A DNA stretch of 64,000 nt from Trematomus loennbergii (GCA_012861695.1 JAAOOA010000125.1:611844-675843); one strand, 5' to 3'. Shown: positions 11,761 through 24,880, counted from the stretch's first letter. Numbers and translations: made by a program. Notes: a model not told the origin generated them from the sequence alone.

Positions 11761-11945
11761 AACAAACGCCATTGTAACCCCTAGATTCCACCGGGTCCGT
11801 CTGCGTCGCGTTACGGCTGCGCCACGGTTTTGGTCCGGCCTCCTCCGGCGTCATACCCTACCAGGCGCGTTTCAGAAGCATTTCAGAAGCGGAGCGTCTT
11901 GGCTGCCGGCTCGCAGTTTTTGTTGATTTGGGCATATTTCCTGGA
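11761..11945. other. GC-rich segment, probable repeat remnant
   Basis: Contains the doubled phrase tttcagaagc (about 11870 and 11881). I recognise no gene. It may belong to a DNA-transposon remnant. Confidence 0.3.
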
Positions 11946-11954
11946 CAGGCTACT

Positions 11955-12116
11955 ACTACTGTCAATAGTGAAGTAAAAAGTATAATACTGGCCATTAAAA
12001 TGTAGTGGATTTGAAGTACAAACTATAGCATAAAATGTAAAAACAGAGGTAAAGTACCTAAAAATTGTTCTTAAGTACAGTACTTGAGTAAATGTACTTC
12101 ACTACATTCCATCACT
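11955..12116. mobile_element. Terminal fragment of 'acttgagtaaatgtac' MITE family
   Basis: It ends with cttgagtaaatgtacttc followed by ccatcactg, a hAT-like terminus. Related aagtac/agtaaagt repeats fill 57345-57835. The family is very abundant in percomorph fish as I know it. The left end is missing or diverged. Confidence 0.6.
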
Positions 12117-12129
12117 GCTTTCTCATTAT

Positions 12130-12500
12130 TTAAAATCCATAAACAGCCTTCAGCAGTCCGCTGTGGATGACGCTCACACAGTATGAGGCTTCACTCTGTG
12201 TTCATGTTCTAAGCAGCCTGTGTGCTGAGTGTCTGACAGCAGACCGCTGAACGCTCCTCTTTCGGTCGTCCAGCTTCAGCTAGTCGAGGACAGATGCTGA
12301 GTGACGGCCTCGGACCCCCGCTCACTCCTCCCCACATCACAGCTAATGAAGTGTGTTCAAGTGCCACGCAAAGACTAGTAAGAGAGAGGGATAGTGTTTG
12401 TCTGTGTGGGGGCCGGAGGTGGGTGGTGTTGTCGGGAGGGCACATCACAGTATAATTGCTTCCTGAGCTATGCTAATTAATTAGCACATACATGCATTTC
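12130..12500. promoter_or_regulatory. Candidate conserved noncoding element
   Basis: Unique block. The right half has the palindromic homeodomain-like core gctaattaattagc (about 12473-12486), preceded by gcttcctgagc. No coding signal. Regulatory role is inferred. Confidence 0.3.
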
Positions 12501-12964
12501 CAAGCAGGGTCATACATGCTGAGCCAGATGGTCTAAAAAAAACATGTATGTGCGTTGAGATACATTACACTCAGCAGAGGGTGTAAAAAACACTGTACCA
12601 CAATGCCTTTATAAACTGTATACACTTTGATTGATGCTCTACACTGCTGTGCTCAGGGCTGCCACTTGTGGCAAGAATATGTATTGAATATGAATTTTAT
12701 TTACATTTTATTTATATTTCCACATGATTGTCTACAGTCTGGAATGGCCATGTTTATAACTTGTAAATGAACATCAACCAGCTTACATTAAGGGCAGTTC
12801 TAAAAGCTACTTTTTAATTCTTAGTAAAGGATGATATTTTTTACGTGAAATATTGTAATTATCAACGTGTGACAATATATCATTAAATATAAGAGTTGTG
12901 TTAAATGTTTTTTTGGCAAACATTTGAATTATCATCCCCTTAAAGAATATATGGCGGTTGTGTA

Positions 12965-13715
12965 AGTCAAAGTCAAAGTCAGCTTTATTGTCAAGAATTC
13001 TACATGTTGTACATCCAGAAATCTCAAAATCGTTTTCCGCAGTCCTACAGTGTGACATATATACATCAAACAAAAAGGGCCTAGATAAACATGGTATACA
13101 TTAAACAAAACAAAGGGCCTAGATAACCGGGGTGTACAGTTTAAAATGTTAATAATATAATTTAAGTGTTCAAAGTACTGTTTCAGTGCAGTAGCAGCGG
13201 GGCAGAAAAGTGAGTTAGGGGGTTAGAGTCCAGGACCATTTGGGGCAGGGGAGAAAGGTCGGAGGCAGGGTGGAGAGTTCAGGGAAGAGATGTCAGAGAG
13301 GGGAGAGAGGGAGGGAGGGGAGAGAGTTCAGCATCCTGACCGCCTGGTGGAGGAAGCTGTTGCCCAGCCTGGAGGTGCGCGAGCTGAGGCTGAGGAACCT
13401 TCTTCCTGAAGGCAGGAGGCTGAAGAGGCTGTTGGAGGGGTGGGTGGAGTCACCCACAATGCTGAGTGCTTTGCGGGTGGGGCGGGTGTTGTATATGTCC
13501 TCTAGTGAGGGGAGTGAGGCACCGATGATCCTCTGGGCAGAGTTCACAATGCGCTGCAGGCTCTTGCGGTCGGCGGCGTGTGCAGCTTCCGAACCACAGC
13601 GTGATACAGCTGCTGAGGATGCTCTCGTGGCGCCTCGTAGAAGGACAGCATGATGGGGGGTGATGCTCCGGCTCGCTTGAGCTTCCGGATGAAGTACAGG
13701 CGCAAACAGTTGCCT
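12965..13715 (-). mobile_element. LINE 3' end, reverse strand
   Basis: On the minus strand this encodes the C-terminal tail of a fish non-LTR reverse transcriptase (13293-13547), with conserved phrases AQRIIGASLPSLEDIY, HPSNSLFSLLPSGRR and SSRTSRLGNSF. The 3' untranslated part runs left to a tail that reads ttgacaataaagctgacttt on the minus strand. Upstream minus-strand sequence (about 13550-13715) is coding-like but frameshifted (FIRKLKRAGA, then LSFYEAP). It is 5'-truncated: no reverse transcriptase core or endonuclease is present. The same C-terminal pattern recurs in the LINEs at 18486 and 37850. Confidence 0.8.
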
Positions 13716-13823
13716 ATTTACACATCCATATGCTTCTCTACCTCTTCCAGAGAGAAATGTCTGTCTCTCCAGCTGCTAAAGGTTTTTTTATATTCACCAG
13801 TCGCTAACTTGTTTTCTGTGTTG

Positions 13824-13972
13824 TTGCTGAGCAGGGCGTGTCCAGTGGGGTTTAGGGGCTATTGCCCATTGTTGTGTTTGCTGAGCAGGGCGTGTCCAGT
13901 GGGGTTTAGGGGCTATTGCCCATTGTTGCTGAGCAGGGCGTGTCCAGTGGGGTTTAGGGGCTATTGCCCATT
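13824..13972. repeat. Three-copy minisatellite, 48-54 bp unit
   Basis: The unit ttgctgagcagggcgtgtcc starts at 13824, 13878 and 13926. Each copy ends ggggctattgcccatt. Copies are nearly identical, so the duplication is recent. The overlapping 110-codon and 69-codon frames simply translate it. Confidence 0.95.
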
Positions 13973-13975
13973 GTT

Positions 13976-16900
13976 TGGATGAGCCGGGAGTTGTCACTGC
14001 CAAGGCGACTCTACATTTAGCTTTACCGGCTCTTCAGAAATCTATGGGAGACATTACAGAGACTATGTATACAGTCTACTGCTTCATAAGGAAATAAGGT
14101 TTAACCAAACTGTACAATTCTGCTCTGTAAAATCTAAATAATGAGCTGCAAGACATTATGAAGCTCTATAAACTTAAGTTGAATTTACTTAACTTAACTT
14201 TACATATTACACTTTGGCATTAAGCTTATGTTTCTATAAAGAAATATGATTATTGCAGCTTTAATTGCCATAAGAAGCTGAGGGCATTTTGAAGAAATGC
14301 AGAAAGTAGCATACATTTCCTCTGGTTATTGTGTCGTGCACAGCATGGCAATGTGTGGCTCAGTTTGCAACCATGTTTTAGTTGTTGGTACTGATTCACT
14401 CGGTATTCTAAAGAATCTTGACTGTGCAAGCTTCAGTCTTTGCTTGCAGGTTTGAGTGTCTGTAGATCAGTGTATCTGTCTGTGACCTCATAGTGATTCA
14501 ATATTATAAAGTGTCTCCTGTTAATTTGTATCTGGAAGAAACACAGCTCACGTTGTTCTCTCCTCACTCAGAGTCTTTGTGCCTATCATCCCAGTGACCG
14601 GCTCACCTTCCAGAACAAATCCCTCTCATTCTGAGGATGATCATTTGGAGGGCAAGGAGCTTGTTAGCCTAATGATTAAGTTTAACCAGCCCTTAAAGAA
14701 TATATGGACGCGCTTCAGCTGAGCAGAACACTGTAATAGTTGGGAGATGAGACAGAGGAAGGGGGAGGGGGAGGGGGGGGGGGTTCTGAGAGGTAAGACT
14801 ATGCCATGACGTGAAGAGGTAAAGGGGGACAGATTATAGGAGAGGAGAAGAGAGTTATGAACACCTGGTATGAGTTTACTAAAATATGTTTTACCACAAG
14901 GAGGTAGAAACTCGTACTATGTAGTATTGATGTATCGAGTTTATCTTTGTTATGGCTGACATGTGAGGACAAATATGGTGTTTTTGCCTCAGTCCATTAT
15001 TTATTTTCCTTTTAGCTCGAAATAAAATGGAAGCACATCAACTCCTGTGCTTTCTTCACCAACGGCCCCTGGTAGAGCAGCTCACAACACAGACTGTTGA
15101 AACCTTGTGCCACCTCCACCTGAGTATCCTCCAGTTTGTCCTTCATCAGTCCTGGATAGTACATACAATGGAGAAGTTGAAGAACATAATATGCACCAAA
15201 CTATTAACACCTTTCTTTACCTGAGTCACCTTACAACAACTTCTCAAACTGTCGTGGATCCGATGTAACACTTACAACATTAAAGAATACAAAGAGACAA
15301 AGACAAAGAGGAATCAATCAAAAACAGACACAGAGATGGTTGAAGTCAAATATGATATCGCTGTACTATAAGAGACACATTACCTTGCACCAAAGCAGTC
15401 AATAGTGTAATGCCCCTCCATACTAAGATCATCTTACAGCTTATATACACCTCAAACTGCATGCGTAGTTGAACTCTTCCTGACCTCTGTCCCCTCGGTC
15501 TTTAAATAATTCTAGGTTCCATGACCCTTTTCTGCTGATACCACACATGCCAATGTAGACAACTGTTGCCCATGGTGATGGATCGGCCTCTATTTAGAAA
15601 ACTAAAGGAATAACCCACTAGCATGGCTTAAAGCACATGATTATATAAAACAGATTATACACAACAATAAAAACACAATCAAATGACAAAAACACAGGCT
15701 GCAACTATCATGTCGCCATCCTACTTGTCCAACCTAACCCTGACCGATTTACTACTCTCATCCATCATAAATATTGTGTTTGACATTTGATTGCTTCAAG
15801 CCCTTATGATGTCCTCCACAGTAGACATTTGAACATAGAAAACTGCTGATCTCCACTTTCATTGAAGTTTGAGGTTGAGTCCACTTTGTAGCACCTATGG
15901 TGTTCCCGGTCAAAAATGACTGCCATAGGAAATGAATGGGCTACATTATGTTCATCCATCAGAGACTACACAACTCAAACTATATGTTCATTTTGTAATA
16001 CATTTTCAGTGTGTGTTCTTATATTCACTGCACTTATTCATGTAAACCAGCCGTAAATACAATTTGGTGATAATTCATGGTTTTTGTGTTTATTTAAGAG
16101 CAGTTCAAACAGACCAGTCAGATTAGACAGAGAACACCAAAGTAAGGGGGGAGTAACAAACTAGACAGGAGGCTTAAATCTAATATCTAGATGTATGAGT
16201 ATGGTGAGTTGTGTCATTCATGTGTTATGATACCTATTGTTTCAGCGCTGCCCCCAGCTGGGTATTGACTCTGGTGGGTGGTTAGGCCAGATATCATCTT
16301 CTCTCCTGTAGTTTGAGACACACTGTCCAAAGTCATCTGGAGTTCCTTCTCCCCCCAGGCTGCGCGCTGAGCCTCTGTTTGACTGGAGATCTGTGCTGTT
16401 TATTCTATTCAAGATGATAAGATAATAAAATTGGTGTTTGGCAAAGGTCTTTGCATTATCATTTCACTTTAGCGTTGTTATCTCTGGAGATGTATGAAGA
16501 GAATATGAGGTGAGTCGTGTTACCCTTTCCATTTGACACACCATTAAAATGAATGAGCAAAGGTTAGGCGGGGGTGCTTGGTATGACAAATACATATATT
16601 TATGGAACAGAGGAAGTATATACTATTGATGTTATCTTAGTATTTAGCCAATGGTTATGTTTGTTGTTAAATGAGTCCTTTAATTTGAAATTGGTTCCTC
16701 TGACAGCATGTGAGATAAGAGAGAAGACAAGATTATCAATTAATGGGCTGTGATGTCATGTGATGATTATGGGAGTGTTCAACTACATTTGTGAAGTATA
16801 TAGTGTGTCCTGCTTCACAATCTTCAGTTAGTATTGTCAACAACAGGGAAGCTCTACACTATTACTATCATATTTGGGGAAAGAAAAGAGAAATGAATGT

Positions 16901-17385
16901 TTTCAGATGGCCAAATAAACCTGATATTTTCTCTAAGGTGGCCTATGGAGAGAGCAGTAAGCAGTCTCTGGCTGGTTAATAGAATATGTCTGTCTTAAAA
17001 TACAGAACAGTCTACAACAAGTTTGATTCTCTATAGTTACTTTGTTCAGCAATGTACTGTTCCAGTAAGCATGTATGCATATTGACGTTATTGAACAGAG
17101 TATACATGGACCTTGTTGGGCACATGTGGAATAATAAGCCTAGGGTAAACTTGTACTATTTCTCTTTTCTCTTGAGATTGTTTCTGTTTCAGCCAATGAA
17201 CAAGTCAAGACAAACTCTGTTTTGCCCCATTTCATGTGAAGGACAAACAATAGAAATGGTTAGAACCTGACAGGTACATAGAAGCTACTGTTGTTTGCCG
17301 AAGTCTGCTGTTCTGAAAATGAAAACTCAAAACAAGTTTTTTTAGAAACTGAAGAGAAATGCAACTTTTCCATCTACATTCACAA
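13976..17385. other. Unannotated intergenic sequence with conserved-element-like blocks
   Basis: No gene or transposon is recognised. There is a G run at about 14769-14784. Two blocks look like regulatory DNA: 14570-14715 (gcctaatgattaagttt) and 16370-16490 (agatgataagataataaaat, and a ctttgcat-type site). Everything else is AT-rich and featureless to the eye. Confidence 0.3.
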
Positions 17386-17388
17386 CCA

Positions 17389-17454
<66 letters not shown>

Positions 17455-17497
17455 CACACACACACACACACACACACACACCACACACACACACACT
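17386..17497. repeat. (CA)n microsatellite
   Basis: About 110 bp of ca repeats, with interruptions near 17395, 17453 and 17481. Confidence 0.98.
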
Positions 17498-18437
17498 CTT
17501 TCTCCTCCTCGTTGACTGTTAAGTGATACACTAGTGTCTCTGCTTCTGAAGGGTAAGACGGAGGACGTGGTGAACATTTGGCGGCTCACACAGACTCTTT
17601 GAAGCTGGTGATGTTATGCAGAGTCAAACCTGTTGAAGAAAACACAACTCCTATTCCACCCCGCCCCCCCCCCTGCTTCTTCTGCGTATTGTAATCAAAG
17701 TCTCTGTGATTCTTCTTCTTCTGCCAATTATGAGAGCAGGAGCAGTGAGTATTCTATCACCGGCTGGCAGACAACTTCCAGCCACACTGCGGCGATGGCC
17801 GGGGACACGGCACGCACATTACAATTAACCACTAATCCTTAACAGACGAGTTCAAGATGGCAATATAATTTGCCCTCAACTGTTTCTCTTCCTTTCCTCA
17901 AAATCTTTTTCAATTTCTCTCCCTGCAATCCCAGGTGCCAGAGCAACTTTGAAAGAGTGAAGATATCAATAATTTATTGGCAGTGAGCATTCATTTAATA
18001 GGGGCAATAATATTATTTTTTCATACATTTGGCAAGAAACGTTTTGAAGGACTTAAGGCGTTTTTATCCACTCCGGAGATTAGTAGGAAAAATAATGAAT
18101 TTGAGAGCAGAAGAGGGAAAAGGCATTAACAAGAACTTGAGGGAGATAACTTGAGCAGCAGATAAAAGGCCCCTGAGAACGCAGACTTTAATGTGTCATT
18201 ATTTGGAAGGAAAGCACTTGGCTTCTGAATGGGAAGCAACTTGTTCTGTTAGTTCTCTGCCACCTTTAAACACCGAGTGAAGGGTATGATATGCACAGCA
18301 CTGTTTGAACACATGAATCACTTTGAATACAGGAACTACTGTAGCATTCTTTATGGTTTGCAGAAAGCTTGAACGCTCCTCTGCTGTGCAGAAGCTACAG
18401 GAATGTAAATCCTCCTGTCCAGTTGTTTTGATGACCA
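17498..18437. promoter_or_regulatory. Unique sequence with candidate conserved element
   Basis: A C run at 17664-17673. The part at 17930-18190 is unique and AT-rich, with aataatttattgg and aaaataatgaat runs, and resembles conserved noncoding DNA. No gene is supported. Confidence 0.25.
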
Positions 18438-18485
18438 TAGAGTGCTACAGTGACGCGTCCTAAAACCCGGAAGTAAACTCCTTCC

Positions 18486-20104
18486 AAGGTTCAAGGTTCT
18501 TTATTGTCAATCTGACATAGCTACAGAGTAATTATGTAGTTGAAAATCTTATGTCACAGGCTTCTCCAACAATGCAACATAATAACATAATAACAATAAG
18601 AGCAAGAGCAATACAAAAAGAAAATAGTTATAAAATAAAGTGATGATGTGGAATAGTGCAGTACGAGTCTATATACAAGTTATTGGAATGATATTATATA
18701 TTAGGTATTAGATACATACTACTGAGTAGCAGATGAATGTTTGATTGTTTCAACAGTTCAATTTTTTAACAGTCTCACTGCCCGCGGGAAGAAACTGTCT
18801 CCGAATCTTCTTGTCCTTGCCAGGATGCTGCGGTAACGTCTGCCAGACGGCAACAGAAAGAACAGTTTGTGGCTGGGGTGATGGGGGTCTTTGATAATCC
18901 GTAGTGATTTCTTCCTGAGCCGCTGGGAGTAAAGGTCCTCCATGGATGGCAGCTCCGTCCTGGTGATGTGCTGTGCAGTTTTCACCACCCTCTGTAAAGC
19001 CTTACGATCGAGGTCGGTGCAGCTGCCGTACCAGGCCGTCATGCTGCCAGTCAGGATACTCTCTATGGTGCACCTGTAGAAGGTCAGGATACTCTCTATG
19101 GTGCACCTGTAGAAGGTCAGGATCTCTCTATGGTGCACCTGTAGAAGGTCAGGATCCTCTCTATGGTGCACCTGTAGAAGGTCAGGATACTCTCTATGGT
19201 GCACTGTAGAAGTTGCAGAGTATCCTGGAATCCATTTTGAACCTCCTCAGCCTGCGGAGGAAGAAGAGCCGCTGTCGAGCTTTCTTGGTGATGGTGGTGG
19301 TGTGAAGAGACCATGTCAGGTCCTCAGTGATGTGGACCCCAAGGAACCTGAAGCTTTTGACTCTCTCCACCGTAGTCCCATTGATGGCGATGGGGGCGTG
19401 TCCCTCTCCCTGCTGCTTCCTGTAATCCACAATCAGCTCCTTGTTTTGCTGATGTTGAGATGGAGGTTGTTATCCTGGCACCAAGATGTCAGGTTTTCGA
19501 CCTCCTCTCTGTACGCCGTCTCGTCGTCGTCTGTGATCTGGCCGATGACGGTCGTGTCATCAGCAAACTTCACGATGGTGTTGGAGCTGTGTGTGGCCAC
19601 GCAGTCGTGGTGAACAGGGAGTAGAGGAGAGGGCTGAGCACGCAGCCTTGAGGGGCTCCGGTGTTGAGATCAGGGTGGAGGATGTGATGTTTCCCACCCA
19701 CACTGCCTGGGGTCTGCCCGTCAGGAAGTTCAGGATCCAGTCACAGAGGGCGCTGTTGAGCCCGAGGTCTCTGAGCTTGATGGCCAGCTTGGAGGGCACA
19801 ATGGTATTGAATGCTGAACTGTAGTCAATGAACAGCATTCTCACATATGTGTTCCTGTTCTTCGGGTCCAGGTGTGAGAGGGCAGTGTGGAGGGTGAGGG
19901 CTATGGCGTCGTCTGTGGACCTGTTTGCTCTGTAGGCAAACTGCAGGGGGTCCAGAGATTCAGGGAGGGAGGAGGTGATGAATGATTTGACTAACCGCTC
20001 AAAGCACTTCATTATGATGGAGGTGAGTGCTACTGGGCGGTAGTCGTTGGGGCAGGTGATTATTGTCTTTTTCGGGACAGGAACGATCGTGGAGTGTTTG
20101 AAGC
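18486..20104 (-). mobile_element. 5'-truncated LINE with reverse transcriptase, reverse strand
   Basis: The minus strand encodes, from right to left, reverse transcriptase blocks. The first is [10 protein letters not shown]...[12 protein letters not shown], then [16 protein letters not shown], then the [14 protein letters not shown] block after a frameshift near 19620. The catalytic FADDTTVIG follows near 19540-19570, then FLGVHITEDLTWS and the C-terminal tail ending LLPSGRRYRS...RAVRLLKN. The 3' untranslated region ends at the left with a tail reading caataaagaaccttgaacc on the minus strand. The endonuclease domain is missing. A five-unit 33-bp coding repeat lies at about 19040-19205. Frameshifts make it dead. 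The family is a jockey-superfamily type (L2/Rex group), not fixed further. Confidence 0.85.
19040..19205 (-). repeat. 33-bp coding minisatellite inside the LINE (five units)
   Basis: The unit contains ctctatggtgcacctgtaga and repeats about every 33 bp. On the minus strand it encodes FYRCTIE(S/R)ILT. Two units have lost one base each, which shifts the frame. The same unit is expanded to 13 copies in the LINE at 37860-38300. Confidence 0.9.
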
Positions 20105-20758
20105 ATTCCGGTTCCTTCGTCAAAAACGCAATGCAATTTCTCCATAGGATTTTGAAAATAGCTGGAAATAAGGTCTGTGGTTGAGACACATTTAAGAGAC
20201 GGATCACGTTTTGTTCAGCCGGATAATATCCACATGTCTACCCTACTTTTATAATTTCCGAATCATAAATCTAGTCGCCAGAAGCAAAATGCTAACGTTA
20301 TGCTATAAACGAACTACAGCAGGGTCGCTGCTTCAACGTCACGCCAACTTAAGATCCATATTCAAACATACAGATTCTAAATGGTACAAGTTGAAGCGTT
20401 TGTTTGAACAGTTTGCAGGAGGAAGGTACTTGCTTTCAAGCAGAACAGGGCAAACAAACTTAGCGGGAGTGTTTACGTGTTCGGTGTAATGACGTAAAAC
20501 GGCCTGGACAACTTCTGTAGTCCTATTCAGCCACATGTTAACAACCATCGTTTTTCAGACACGTAAACTCTTCAAAAATCACCAGCGGGGTCACTGCTGA
20601 TGTATTTAATGTCGTCTCTTCAATGTGTGTCAAACGCAGACCTTATTTCGAGCTATTTTACAAAATCCTATGGAGAAATCCCATTGCTTTTTTGTCGAAG
20701 GAACCGGAAGTGGTAAAATGCTAACTTACTTCCGGGTTTTAGGAACTGTGGCACTCTA

Positions 20759-21698
20759 TTATTGTGTCGCCTGGCTGATAATGTCTATCTGTGTTTAACA
20801 CTGCTAAGACTGTTAGGAAGAGTGCCCAAAACAAGACATCACGGTCATATTTGTGGCTCAATGTATTACTGGAGACAAAACATCTCTAAGGGTCAACAGG
20901 CTACAATGGTCTTTACCCTTTTCTAACACTAAACCAACTCTTCCATTGGACCCCAAGGAAACGTCTCCTTCCATCCAGAGGTATAGTTCAGTGCTCTCAA
21001 CATATAGGATGAGGTGAAAAGATGCATTAAGCGTGTCACTTTAATATGGAATTCACAATTTCTCCACCATTAGTTACTTTAGATCACGGTCCAAATATTT
21101 GGGTTCTTCTTTTTTACCAGATGAAGAGGATTTCCTTAACTTAGCAAAGAATGGTCCTTCTCTTGTTAAAAATACATTATTTTGTTCACTTTGGAGAAGT
21201 CATATTCTGGCTTCCTGTGAAACAACATATTTGTTCACATTGGCAGAATTTGTGTTCAATGATGGCTTTGACGTTGCATCTCTCAAGAAAGAAAGAAATG
21301 TAATTACTAATGTGGAAAATTACTGCAGCTGTCCAAATAGTTAGTAAAGTCATGTAGAAGTAACTAGAAATAGTAAAAACCAGTCAAATTCTACAATTTA
21401 TGAGAAGCTTTAACATCTGTTCTCTGTTTCTAGCAACCATGTTAGAAGACATGTTCAAGTCAATAATTTAAGTATTGCATACTGTGAACGATTTAACAGA
21501 AATAATAATTACAATAACACAAATAAACAATAATGACTCAAATAACAGCTGATTAAGACAAGCATTATCACTATTTCCTCAAAAGAACACAAGTTGGATA
21601 GTTGTAACATACATTTTTCCTATAAAGATCAAAATCAGTTTCAAATGGTGTGAAAACATTTCACAAAGCAGACTCTGACTTGGGTTCTATTTAGAGAT
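20759..21698. other. Unannotated intergenic sequence
   Basis: AT-rich, with no transposon ends recognised. An 81-codon plus-strand frame at 21099 has no similarity that I know. Confidence 0.4.
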
Positions 21699-22490
21699 TC
21701 AAGATTCAGATGCCCCAGATATGTGTGAGACTCGGCATTGTACCCAACATACCAGAAGGCACCTGTGGACTCGCCGACCAGCGGCCATGTGAGCTTGGAA
21801 GCCCGTCCGCTGACCCGTTCCAAACTCACCCCTTGAACCGAGGCTTGGCGCAGGGGATAGGGGGGGGGGGGGGGCAGAGCTAGCAGGCCTGGCGCCGGCT
21901 CCAGTGCCCAGACTCGGGCAGGCAGGCGTGGGTGAACACGTCAGGTTGATTAATGTGAGGCCTGGCCCCACAGCCGACCCCGGGCTGGACTCCACCTGTC
22001 CGCCGTCCAACCAGCCTCCGCCCCCCCCACATCTCTTCCTCTTGGACTCGCCAAATGCTGAAGGAAGCGAGGGATGAAGTGAGGGCTAGGAGGAGGAGGG
22101 ATGAAGGGTGAGAGGTGAAGTCTGCGGCTCCAGGTCATTGATCATTATTGGGCCGTGAGTTGTTGTGGAGGAGAGGCAGGGGTGATGTGGCCAGCCATGA
22201 TGACATGCTTTCCAGCAGCCAGGGGGGTTTGGAGCGGGAACCAAGAGCTGGCTGAAGGGGATACTATCAAGACTCTCATAGCAGGTCCTCTAAGAATATA
22301 CAAGTTCCAGCCTAATCCAGAAATATTCTATGTTTTAATTTATTGAAGTAGTTGTTCCAATCCTTCACTTCCTTACTTTCCTATCAATAATTTCAATGTC
22401 GTAATTTTACCTGAACTTTGGCAGCATAGCTTAAAAGAGGTCACATGGGGCAAAAAAATACAAGCGGTCTCAATCTGACACAATATTTAT
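21699..22490. other. GC-rich unique sequence with poly-G
   Basis: GC-rich between 21760 and 22260, with a G run at about 21861-21873 and a C run near 22021-22028. The long minus-strand frame (103 codons) is proline- and serine-rich with no domain. I cannot exclude part of a regulatory island, but no gene is supported. Confidence 0.3.
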
Positions 22491-22496
22491 CTGGAC

Positions 22497-23012
22497 ATGG
22501 AAACAAGCTGTGAACTGATGTCACAGGGTCAACCTTTCTTATCACCTCCGGTTCACTATAAGACCATGCAATTATCGTGCACTCCACTCTGCATCAGCCA
22601 AACGGCTCGCTGCACCAGCACTGCGAGGGGGACCCAAGTTCCCATCAGCAAAAACACGTGGTTTGCTATCCTGGCTACAAAATGGTGGAATGAGCTCCCC
22701 ATTGACATCAGGAGAGCAGAAAGCTTACACATCTTCCAGAGCAGACTGAAAACACATCTCTTTCGACTCCACTTCGAGCAATAGAATTACTAACATAGAA
22801 TTGCTAACAAAGCACTTATATACTAATAAAGGACTGGCTTATCTAAAGCCAGTTGAGTAGCACTTGAAATGTGTTGGCTCTATGAAACCTGATGTACTTA
22901 TATGATTCTGTTTTCTTCAAGTTTGTATCTTCTTGGTCGAATGCACTTATTGTAAGTCGCTTTGGATAAAAGCCTCAGCTAAATGTAATGTAATGTAATG
23001 TAATCATACATG
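22497..23012 (+). mobile_element. L2-like LINE 3' end
   Basis: The plus-strand frame ending at 22784 finishes with WWNELPIDIRRAESLHIFQ and then LKTHLFRL, the C-terminal signature of L2/CR1-group reverse transcriptases. About 200 bp of 3' untranslated sequence follow, ending in gtcgctttggataaaagc and tandem taatg units, the standard L2-group tail in fish. Everything upstream is missing by 5' truncation. The SINE at 39637 carries a related tail and probably uses the same machinery. Confidence 0.85.
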
Positions 23013-24880
23013 TTAGGATCTCACAATCATTAGTGAATTGGCCTCTAACATGGCGACACACACAGGTGAGTTCAGGATGCCCAGGCAAACCTTTTTGATT
23101 GGTTGGTATTAGATATTGTTTGTTTTTTATTATTTCACCAACAAATTATTATTGGAATATGAAAGCTGGTATGAATCAATTTAATGAAATCAGATGTCCT
23201 AAGTCACGTGCTGCATACTTTATTAGACTACAGTATATTATGAGACGTACTATAAATGTATGTAATAGTTATATTTCATTTACTAAAACCTATTTAAATA
23301 ATGAGAAATACCCCTCTAAAATAGGCAATTTAACGCTTTGAGCAAATACTTCTTCTTCATCATGGTTTTACGAATGTTTATAGTTATGTTAAAATGAATT
23401 ATCATTAACATATGTTAATGAGCAGACTCATAAAAGAACTCACTAGCAACTCTTTGGTCAGGCGCAATGTAATCCTTCCTGATGGTGAGTGATGGTGTCA
23501 CTAACTCAAACTCTTTCTCTCTGTTTTCACTTTCTCTCTTACTTTCTCTGGAAGTTTATCCAATTAGGTGAGGATGGCAAGGGGCAGTCCATGCAGTTTG
23601 TCCCTGGGGGGCCGGAACTCCGCCCTGCCAGCGGGGGGTGTGATTGGTTCTCTGGGCGTTCCAGGTGCGTGCCCAAGTGGAAAGAGGAGAAATGGAGCGG
23701 ATCGTTTGCCATCAATACCCAATTATATACCTAGAGGGGGGGCCGGGGCTCTCAGTGAGGGCCCAGCCTGGGGGGGGGGCTTTCTCTGCTTTAGGTTTGA
23801 TGATAAATTGTTTTGCTGAGAGATTATGGCCATTGCAATTATGTCCAATGACAGTGAGCCACAAAATGATTATAAGAGTCAAGCTGTGAAGTCCTCATTG
23901 AACCTCCACTCAATGTATAGTCTGTGATTGAAACACATTCACATGGTGATTTCACTAAACACCGTTGCAATGTGTAGCTGAATCTAGAATTTGATAAGGA
24001 GTATTTTAAAGGGTCATATGTATACAGTTTATTTACATTCTCTTTTATATTGCAGTACATTGAGACAACTAAGGGAAACCCCCATGAAACCATATTTAAA
24101 TATGCAACAATGCACACACTTGTTTGTTTCAGGAGTGTTTAAACATCAATTCAAAGTCTTTGGGAGGGATATTACATTGTTGTCAAATATTGTGTGGTGA
24201 TTGTTCACTTGAGAATTAAATCAATTATTCATTTATATAATAAATGCACATGGCTGATGTGAAAAAGAAAAAGACAGTTGATAAATATATTTTAATGAAA
24301 CATAATCGTTTGCCATTGCTCTCCTTTTTCTTAATCTGAAATAAATATATTTTAGATTAGGAAAATATCATCACATATGTTGTTTGTTTAATGAAATACT
24401 ATTTTGTCAATTCAATGTTTCAAGATGACTTCTGATGACATAAAGTGGACGGCTGTCTAAGTGAACTTGTGGTGCTGAACTTGTTGCTTCCAAGTGGCCA
24501 ACAATGAAGGCATTTTTTGAGTCTTAGAATGATGTATAAAAAAGAGAAAAACAAGCTGTTGTTGATCTCTGAGGTGTTTTCATGAATTGTATTCAGTTTA
24601 TTGTTCCTTGACAGCTTTATGAAAGAGCAAAAACTGAAAAGAGAAAAGAAATGTCCTTTCTTGAAATCACTTGGTAGCTAGTTTATGAATCGCACCAGTT
24701 GAGCTATGCTGTTAGATTATTAGACACAAACAGAGCAAAGCATCAATCAGGTTCTCGCAGTGCAAACATGTTTTTATTCTTTATGACCTTTTCTGTGCAC
24801 CTCTGTGATCTGCCACATACATTATTAAGTATAACATAAAGTGAGTACTGCAGGATGGTGAAGGTAAACTTCATCAGACG
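23013..24880. other. Unannotated sequence with a GC-rich island at 23575-23790
   Basis: Mostly AT-rich. The stretch 23575-23790 is GC-rich and open in all three plus-strand frames (81-83 codons), with G runs at about 23735 and 23772. No domain or splice-supported exon is recognised. Confidence 0.35.

Larger units (their letters stand above)
18440..20756. mobile_element. DNA transposon with inverted arms, split by a LINE
   Basis: Ends gagtgctacag and ctgtggcactc are flanked by ta on both sides (18438-18439 and 20757-20758). The inverted homology extends inward. Cctaaaacccggaagtaa at about 18460 matches the right end. The block at 20106-20195 (ttccggttccttcgtc) is an imperfect reverse complement of 20621-20710. 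The left arm is interrupted by a LINE (18486-20104). Without it the element is about 0.7 kb. A TA duplication fits Tc1/mariner or ISL2EU-like elements. No transposase is identified, although 20211-20548 has open frames on both strands. Confidence 0.7.

Noticed and set aside
20211..20548. Transposase exon in the inverted-arm element
   Set aside because: Open frames exist on both strands (92 and 69 codons), but neither shows motifs that I can assign.
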